A stretch of DNA of 64,000 bases from an uncultured Acidimicrobiales bacterium. Lineage in GTDB: Bacteria > Actinomycetota > Acidimicrobiia > Acidimicrobiales > SZUA-35. The stretch spans positions 1 through 64,000 of the forward strand of contig CALKTH010000005.1 of the NCBI GenBank assembly GCA_937997485.1, read 5' to 3'. The notes beneath the pieces were generated by a model, which was given only the letters and a program-made list of their open reading frames with translations, made no database searches and had not been told where the DNA came from. Below are positions 59,216-64,000 of this stretch, piece after piece (position 1 is the stretch's first letter; every line of letters starts with the position of its first letter). The position numbers were made by a program, and so were the translations under genes.

Positions 59216-60853
59216 TCACGATGCTGCAGCCGCTGTCGCAGCGGAACTCGCCGCCTCGGCATGTGCGGTCCAGCGCTTGTAGTCGATCTTGCCGTTTGCG
59301 GCCCGCTCCAGGGAGGGAACGGCGAAGACCTGCTTCGGCGCCTTGTACGCAGCCAGTCGCTCCTTCACGTGTGCGATCACGCTGGCTGGATTCACGACGC
59401 CGTCCGCAGTGGCGACCACTGCGGTGACGGCCTGGCCGAACCGATCGTCCGGGATGCCGACGGCGATGGCGTCGAGCACGTCGGGGTGGAGCTTGATGGC
59501 TTCTTCGACCTCTTCCGGGAAGATCTTCTCTCCACCGGAATTGATGCAGACCGAGCCTCGCCCCAAGAGTGTGATGGATCCATCGGCCTCGATGGTGGCG
59601 AAGTCGCCGGGGATCGAATAACGAACGCCGTCCACGACGGGGAACGTGGCCGCCGTCTTCTCCTCGTCCTTGTAATAGCCAACCGGCGTGCGGCCTCGGA
59701 TACCGACGCGTCCGATCTCTCCGGAACCGGGCTCGACGAGCCGTCCGTCCTCGGTGATCACAGCGGAATCCGGCGAGAGGGAGAACGTCGCCGTCTTCGC
59801 CGATGCCGCCTTCGAGCTGACCGACGATCCCATGCCGATGGCTTCTGACGAGCCGTAGGCGTCAACGAGCACGAGGTGTGGCCAGTGGCGGAGAAGGCCT
59901 TCTTTGCTCTCTGAGCTCCACATCACACCGCTCGAGATGATCACTCGCATGCCGGAAAGATCCCAGCGATCTGGCTCGGCGTCGAGCGCCGCCAGCATCG
60001 GCTTCGCAAATGCATCGCCAACGATGAATGTGCTCTTCACTCCGACCGAGTCGAGGTTGTCCAGAAACTCTTCGATGGAGAACTTGATGCCCTCGAGCGT
60101 TGAGATGGCGCCACCCAAGGCCAGTGTGTTCGTGGCGTTGAAGAGGCCCGTGCCGTGCATGAGCGGGCAGGCCGGCAGGCTGATTGGGCCGGGCTTGAGG
60201 GTGCGGGCACGGACGGCGTCGAGGTCGAGCATGGCGGGCAGCGACACCTTGTTCTTGGCGTCGTTCACCATGAGGAGGTCGTCTTGGCGCCACATCACGC
60301 CCTTCGGCATGCCCGTGGTGCCGCCGGTGTAGAGCAGGAGAAGGTCGTCGCCGCTTCGGCCGTTCGGATGGCGGACGTTGCCCTCGGTCTTGGTGGCGAC
60401 CGCGTCTTCGTAGGGGAGCGCCCACTCGGGGCAGGTGCCGGCACCGAGGCCGTCGGCCACCCAGTAAAAGGTGTGCACCTCCGGAACCTTCGAGCGGATG
60501 CGCTCAACGGTTTCGGTGAACGCATCTTGAAACACGACGGCACGGGCATCAGCGTTGTCCCAGATGTAGACGAGTTCATCGTCGGCGTAGCGATAGTTCG
60601 TGTTGACGTGGACCAGTGAGGCCTTCGAGCAGGCAGAGAACGTCTCGAGATACTCGGGCCGGTTGTAGAGGTAGAAGGCCACCTTCTCCTGATGGCCGCA
60701 GCCTCGATCCAGGAGGGCTTGGGCGAGCCCGTTGGCCCTTCGGTCGAAGTCGGCCCACGTGGTGGTCTCCCCGGCATGAATCAGCGCTGGTGCTTCGGGG
60801 AGCACCTCAGCGATCGTTTCCCACACATCGGCGAAGGTCCATCCGTTGCTCAC
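59216..60853 (-). CDS. Acyl-CoA synthetase, FadD family (copy 3)
   Basis: 545 residues from GTG 60853. Motifs: LLLYTGGTTGMPKGVMW, DAYGSSEAIGMGSS, GDFATIEADGSITLLGRG and NSGGEKIFPEEVEE with NGKIDYKRW. Highly similar to the copy at 45999-47645; the shared GGTTGMPKGVMWxQD and GxSVCIN(S/T)GGEK stretches suggest recent paralogy. Upstream open frame to 61225 lies antisense to the next gene and is not used. The C-terminal tail is Ala-rich. Confidence 0.92.
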   Translation of the reverse strand: MSNGWTFADVWETIAEVLPEAPALIHAGETTTWADFDRRANGLAQALLDRGCGHQEKVAFYLYNRPEYLETFSACSKASLVHVNTNYRYADDELVYIWDNADARAVVFQDAFTETVERIRSKVPEVHTFYWVADGLGAGTCPEWALPYEDAVATKTEGNVRHPNGRSGDDLLLLYTGGTTGMPKGVMWRQDDLLMVNDAKNKVSLPAMLDLDAVRARTLKPGPISLPACPLMHGTGLFNATNTLALGGAISTLEGIKFSIEEFLDNLDSVGVKSTFIVGDAFAKPMLAALDAEPDRWDLSGMRVIISSGVMWSSESKEGLLRHWPHLVLVDAYGSSEAIGMGSSVSSKAASAKTATFSLSPDSAVITEDGRLVEPGSGEIGRVGIRGRTPVGYYKDEEKTAATFPVVDGVRYSIPGDFATIEADGSITLLGRGSVCINSGGEKIFPEEVEEAIKLHPDVLDAIAVGIPDDRFGQAVTAVVATADGVVNPASVIAHVKERLAAYKAPKQVFAVPSLERAANGKIDYKRWTAHAEAASSAATAAAAS

Positions 60854-60878
60854 CCGTGGGAGGGTAGGAGTTGCGCCC

Positions 60879-61562
60879 TCAGCGGGACAAACGAGCGGCG
60901 ACGATCTCCCACACATCGGGATCGATGCCCATGCCCACGTGCGAACTCTTGATCTCGATGTTCTCCACGTCGGCGCTGAAGGTGTCGATGCAGGCTTGCC
61001 AGGAGACGATGCCGTCGTTCTTGGAGTACATCGCCGTGATGGGCACGTTGATCGGGATCTTGTTGCGTTCCTCGATCGTCGCCGCAATCGCGATGCGCTC
61101 CTCCGGGGAGTACACGCCGCTGACCGTTGTGTAGAGGGGGCCGCCAACCACTGGCGTGCCATAGGTGATGACCTGGGCCACGAGCTCCGGACGGTCACGG
61201 GCGACCTCCCGGGAGAGGACACCACCCAAGCTCCAGCCCACCATGTTCACCGGCTGACCCGTTCGTTCGAAAATCGCCTCGACTCGCTCAACCACGCTGG
61301 GCAGCTGCCCCTCGACATCGCCATTGTTCGTGCCGAGGTCCCAACCGAAGGTCTGGAAGTTTCGGCGGTTCAAGTAGGAGCGCAGCGGAAGGTTCGACAC
61401 ATCGTTCGCCTTCAGCCCGGGCACGAACATGACCGGCTCCTGGTTGCCCTTCGGTCCCCGCAGCAACAGCGACGGTGTCCGCAGCGCAAGCCGGGGGACC
61501 TGGAGGATGGTCAAGCTCTCCTTGAGAATCTTGTTTCCGGCCGGTGGCTCGAAGTCGGGCAT
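60879..61562 (-). CDS. Alpha/beta hydrolase (esterase/lipase-like)
   Basis: 227 residues from ATG 61562. Nucleophile elbow GWSLGGVLSREVARD (G-x-S-x-G), catalytic Asp likely in MYSKNDGIVSWQ and His in SSHVGMGIDPDVW. Opens with PVMFVPGLKANDVSNLPLR. No signal peptide. It precedes the FadD gene by 25 bp on the same strand and probably belongs to the same unit. The substrate is unknown. Confidence 0.85.
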   Translation of the reverse strand: MPDFEPPAGNKILKESLTILQVPRLALRTPSLLLRGPKGNQEPVMFVPGLKANDVSNLPLRSYLNRRNFQTFGWDLGTNNGDVEGQLPSVVERVEAIFERTGQPVNMVGWSLGGVLSREVARDRPELVAQVITYGTPVVGGPLYTTVSGVYSPEERIAIAATIEERNKIPINVPITAMYSKNDGIVSWQACIDTFSADVENIEIKSSHVGMGIDPDVWEIVAARLSR

Positions 61563-61616
61563 GGTCGCAATGTTATGACCCCGCCGCCGACCCCTCATCG
61601 CGACCTTGCCCACTCT

Positions 61617-61662
61617 TCTGCAAGACGCCGGGTGTCGGATGCGCGACGAGCGGTCTTGCAGA
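61617..61662. repeat. Hairpin repeat, copy B (GCAAGAC/GTCTTGC family)
   Basis: TCTGCAAGAC (61617-61626) pairs perfectly with GTCTTGCAGA (61653-61662) around a 26-nt loop, the same loop length as copy A at 35038-35089. Aligned in reverse orientation, the two loops agree at about 15 of 26 positions. The copy lies in the divergent gap between the hydrolase and acyl-CoA dehydrogenase genes, so it is not a terminator there. Confidence 0.72.
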
Positions 61663-61719
61663 CGTGCGGTTGGGTACGCAATGGATTGAGGGTGACCTGC
61701 ACTACTAGCTTCGCTCGCC

Positions 61720-62904
61720 ATGGAGCTCGCCCCTGATAACCACCCGGCACGCCTCGCCTTCCGGGAGTGGCATGCCTCCAACCCGAACCCGTCACCGCGG
61801 GAGCTGGCGGAGTCGGGATACGTCGTCCCGCACTGGCCCGAGCCCTACGGATTGGGTGCCGGGCCTCTCGAACAGCTCATCATCGATGAGGAGATGGAAC
61901 GGGCTGGAGTGAAGAGGCCCCAAAACCAGATCGCCATCGGCTGGGCTGGTCCCACGATCATGCACGCTGGCACCGAGGAACAGAAGCAGCGCTACATGAT
62001 GCCGCTCCTCGCCGGCGAGGAGATCTGGTGCCAGATGTTCTCCGAGCCAGGTTCGGGTTCGGATCTGGCAAGCCTGAGTACGCGGGCTGAGCGGGACGGC
62101 GACATCTACCGGATCAACGGCCAGAAGATCTGGACGTCTGGGGCGCACAATTCCAAATTCGGAATTCTCATCGCCCGTACCGACCCTGATGCCCCGAAGC
62201 ACAAGGGCATCTCGTACTTCATCTGTCCGACGGACCTGCCGGGCATCGAGCTCCGGCCAATCATCGACATGACGACCGCGTATTCGTTCAACGAGGTCTT
62301 CTTCGACAACGTGGAGCTCCCGGCGGAGAATCTCGTCGGTGAGGAGAATGATGGTTGGCGCCTCGCCAAAGTCACCCTCGCCAACGAGCGCGTGTCACTC
62401 TCCACCGGCGGTGTTCTTTGGGGGATGGGGCCAAAGACCGAGGATCTCCTCGACGTGATTCTGGCCAACGGTGGCGAGGCCGATCCGGTCATGCGTCAAC
62501 GCATTGCCGACATGCACATCGAAGGGCAGATCCTCGACCTGATCCGTCAGCGGACACTCATGGCCCGACTCTCAGGCAAGCAGCCCGGACCGGAGGCCTC
62601 GATCCGAAAGATCCTGGCCGACGAGCACGGCCAGAAGGTGATGAGCATCGCGAAAGACTTGGCGGGTGCGAAGGGGATGCTCGAAGACAGCGTTCCGGCG
62701 GAGGCAGAAGGAATCGCGGGGAACACTCGGAGCGCCCAGGGCGATGCCATGTGGCATTGGGGCTACCTGTTCTCCCAGGCACTCACGATCGGCGGCGGCA
62801 CCGGCGATGTGCAGCGCAACATCGTGGCCGAGAAGGTGCTCGGCCTTCCGAAGGAGCCAAACGTCGAGCGTGGCATGACCTGGCGCGAAACCCGCCACGC
62901 CTGA
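61720..62904 (+). CDS. Acyl-CoA dehydrogenase
   Basis: 394 residues. ACAD signatures: WCQMFSEPGSGSDLASLSTRA (FAD/substrate region), GQKIWTSGAHNSKFGILIART (conserved WTS(G)A.. motif), LPAENLVGEENDGW, and a C-terminal GGGTGDVQRNIVAEKVLGLP. It is FAD-dependent. The usual catalytic Glu position cannot be confirmed by eye. ATG 61720 follows hairpin copy B. Beta-oxidation or related degradation. Confidence 0.92.
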   Translation: MELAPDNHPARLAFREWHASNPNPSPRELAESGYVVPHWPEPYGLGAGPLEQLIIDEEMERAGVKRPQNQIAIGWAGPTIMHAGTEEQKQRYMMPLLAGEEIWCQMFSEPGSGSDLASLSTRAERDGDIYRINGQKIWTSGAHNSKFGILIARTDPDAPKHKGISYFICPTDLPGIELRPIIDMTTAYSFNEVFFDNVELPAENLVGEENDGWRLAKVTLANERVSLSTGGVLWGMGPKTEDLLDVILANGGEADPVMRQRIADMHIEGQILDLIRQRTLMARLSGKQPGPEASIRKILADEHGQKVMSIAKDLAGAKGMLEDSVPAEAEGIAGNTRSAQGDAMWHWGYLFSQALTIGGGTGDVQRNIVAEKVLGLPKEPNVERGMTWRETRHA

Positions 62905-62952
62905 CCTCCGGGCGACTCCAGGCCCCACCCGTCCAGCCTCTTCCCCTTTCAT

Positions 62953-63007
62953 CCCAGAATTGCGACGCTCATGTACCTCTCAGGTACATGAGCGCGGCAA
63001 TTCTGGG
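62953..63007. repeat. Long near-perfect palindrome (26-bp arms)
   Basis: Left arm 62953-62978 begins CCCAGAATTGCGACGCTCAT; the right arm 62982-63007 is its reverse complement except for two changes (one T/C and one C/G near the middle). Loop is 3 nt. It lies 48 bp after the dehydrogenase gene and 51 bp before the DUF805 gene, both on the plus strand. No T-run follows. Confidence 0.85.
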
Positions 63008-63058
63008 GCTCGCTGCGCACTCTCTCAGGTTCAGGACAGAGCGTGCCGATCCGCAGAC

Positions 63059-63553
63059 ATGGAGTTCTTCTCGTTCAACGGCCGGGCTGGACGGCTCGAG
63101 TATCTGGGCATCGTCATGTCGGCGACGGTCGTGCACTTCATCAACGCGCTGCTCTTCGTGGACCTCGAGTCGTTCCGAGGCGATGGCACGTTCGACGCCA
63201 GCCCGCTCTACTTCATCCCCTTTGTCTTGGCGACGTGGGCGACGTGGTGCGCGGCGATTCGTCGATGCCACGATCTCGGCCGCTCGGGCTTCTTCCTGCT
63301 CTGGCAGATCGTGCCGCTGTTGGGCCTGGCCGCCAGCTTGTTCATCATCTTTGGGCGAGGCGACGACATGAAGAATCGATTCGGGCCGCCGCCCTGGTCG
63401 ATCTCCAACCGAGCGGAGAAGCGGGCCGAAATCGAACGAGCCGCGGTCTGGGACGCCACGGTCAACCAGCCCAAGCCTGAAGAGGACTGGGTGACCGAGG
63501 AGGGGACGTTCGACATGGACGGCCTTTGGAACGAATCCAACATCTCCCGTTGA
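63059..63553 (+). CDS. DUF805 membrane protein
   Basis: 164 residues from ATG 63059. The DUF805 start MEFFSFNGRAGRLEYLGI is clear, followed by four membrane segments, RRCHDLGRSGFFLLWQIVPLLGL and an acidic C-terminal tail (GTFDMDGLWNESNISR). Function is unknown; the family occurs widely in bacterial membranes. An upstream frame to 62960 runs through the palindrome and is not used. Confidence 0.85.
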   Translation: MEFFSFNGRAGRLEYLGIVMSATVVHFINALLFVDLESFRGDGTFDASPLYFIPFVLATWATWCAAIRRCHDLGRSGFFLLWQIVPLLGLAASLFIIFGRGDDMKNRFGPPPWSISNRAEKRAEIERAAVWDATVNQPKPEEDWVTEEGTFDMDGLWNESNISR

Positions 63554-63588
63554 TGTCGTGCTCTCGGTGATCCCTCGATCACCGCTGC

Positions 63589-64000
63589 TCAGCTGAGCGC
63601 AGCGACCAACGGGGCCATCATCTCAGGGTCTCGGATGACGTAGTGCGTGATGCCGAGCTGCTCGCGAAGCCGCTCGATCTTCTCTTGGATCTCGCTTTGG
63701 GATCCCGCGAGCACGAACGGCGTGGCGTCCAAGACGTCGCGGTCGAGGCCGGTGCGTTCTGACACGCCGACGAGCGCCTCTTCCGCCTTGCCGGCGTCAT
63801 CATGCATGGCGGTGACCTGCACGAGCGCCGATCGCTCGGGCCCGCCTGGTGCATCGATCTCTCCCAGCCATTCGCTGCGCCGCTGGATGTCGTCGATCGA
63901 GAACCCGCCCGCCGCCGGCGCTCCTGTTTCCGGTTCGTGCGTGAGCCCGGTGAACTGGAAGATGTCGGCGTGCGTTGCGGCGGCAGACACCATCCGCTTG
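63589..64000 (-). CDS. F420-dependent LLM-class oxidoreductase, C-terminal part (truncated by window edge)
   Basis: The frame is open to the right edge, so the N-terminus is missing; the visible part begins KRMVSAAATHADIFQFTGL. It includes GGFSIDDIQRRSEWLGEI and the C-terminal region QEKIERLREQLGITHYVIRD. The pattern matches TIGR03621-type F420-dependent oxidoreductases (memory, not searched). Stop at 63589. It converges on the DUF805 gene. Confidence 0.75.
   Translation of the reverse strand, partial: KRMVSAAATHADIFQFTGLTHEPETGAPAAGGFSIDDIQRRSEWLGEIDAPGGPERSALVQVTAMHDDAGKAEEALVGVSERTGLDRDVLDATPFVLAGSQSEIQEKIERLREQLGITHYVIRDPEMMAPLVAALS

Noticed and set aside
1..64000. Mobile elements, prophage and integration sites
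   Set aside because: No transposase, integrase or flanking direct repeats were seen in the window.

Overview
The window is high-GC, gene-dense DNA with short intergenic gaps, frequent ATGA start/stop overlaps and many GTG/TTG starts. It carries a mycothiol-conjugate amidase, F420-dependent luciferase-like oxidoreductases, an MT0933-like protein, a WYL regulator and many FadD/thiolase/acyl-CoA dehydrogenase genes. Together these point to an actinobacterium, most likely a free-living member of the Acidimicrobiia (Ilumatobacter-like); that placement is inference. No rRNA, tRNA, CRISPR array, phage or insertion sequence was seen.

Layout. 1-6.3 kb: exopolysaccharide (EPS) genes: a truncated membrane protein, a polyprenyl-phosphate sugar-1-phosphate transferase, a methyltransferase, a CapD/WbpM-type dehydratase, GDP-L-fucose synthase and a WbaP-type sugar transferase. 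6.3-11.7 kb: a compact peptide-modification-like island: a PqqD-like protein, a PRMT-like methyltransferase, an ABC exporter, a lasso-B2-type transglutaminase/protease and an HprK-like kinase. No lasso cyclase or radical SAM enzyme is present. 11.7-14.3 kb: a tandem MgtE/SLC41-type cation transporter followed by a (PhoU + TrkA_C)x2 protein. 14.2-22.0 kb: the second EPS block: two Wzz-like/O-antigen-polymerase pairs, a double GT2 glycosyltransferase and a Wzx-like flippase. 22.1-22.4 kb: a noncoding array of palindromic REP-like repeats.

22.4-44.4 kb: housekeeping and catabolic genes: VOC protein, HTH/zinc-ribbon protein, stomatin and NfeD, Mca, SCP2-like protein, peptide deformylase, YdjC-like deacetylase, secreted nuclease, thiolase, FadD, phosphoesterase, F420 oxidoreductase, HerA-like ATPase, Mug glycosylase, PAP2 phosphatase, SDR, enoyl-CoA hydratase and a DUF4397/DUF4214 surface protein. 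44.5-47.6 kb: a FadD, an SRPBCC-like protein and a GrdB/PrdB-family selenoprotein, whose frame crosses an in-frame UGA followed by a SECIS-like hairpin. 47.7-55.5 kb: lipoprotein, epoxide hydrolase, DinB-like protein, acetyltransferases, EamA permease, SDR, DUF6157 and a WYL regulator with a clear operator. 55.7-64.0 kb: arylsulfatase, small ABM-like protein, TauD-like dioxygenase, FadD, hydrolase, acyl-CoA dehydrogenase, DUF805 protein and a second, truncated F420 oxidoreductase.

How it works together. The two EPS blocks supply most steps of a Wzx/Wzy pathway: initiating transferases, sugar-nucleotide tailoring, glycosyl transfer, flipping, polymerisation and chain-length control. The PqqD/B2/HprK island sits between them. 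The rest suggests a heterotroph degrading fatty or sterol-like acyl chains and sulfate esters. Several long intergenic hairpins, two of which form a matching pair about 26 kb apart, are not explained by the genes.
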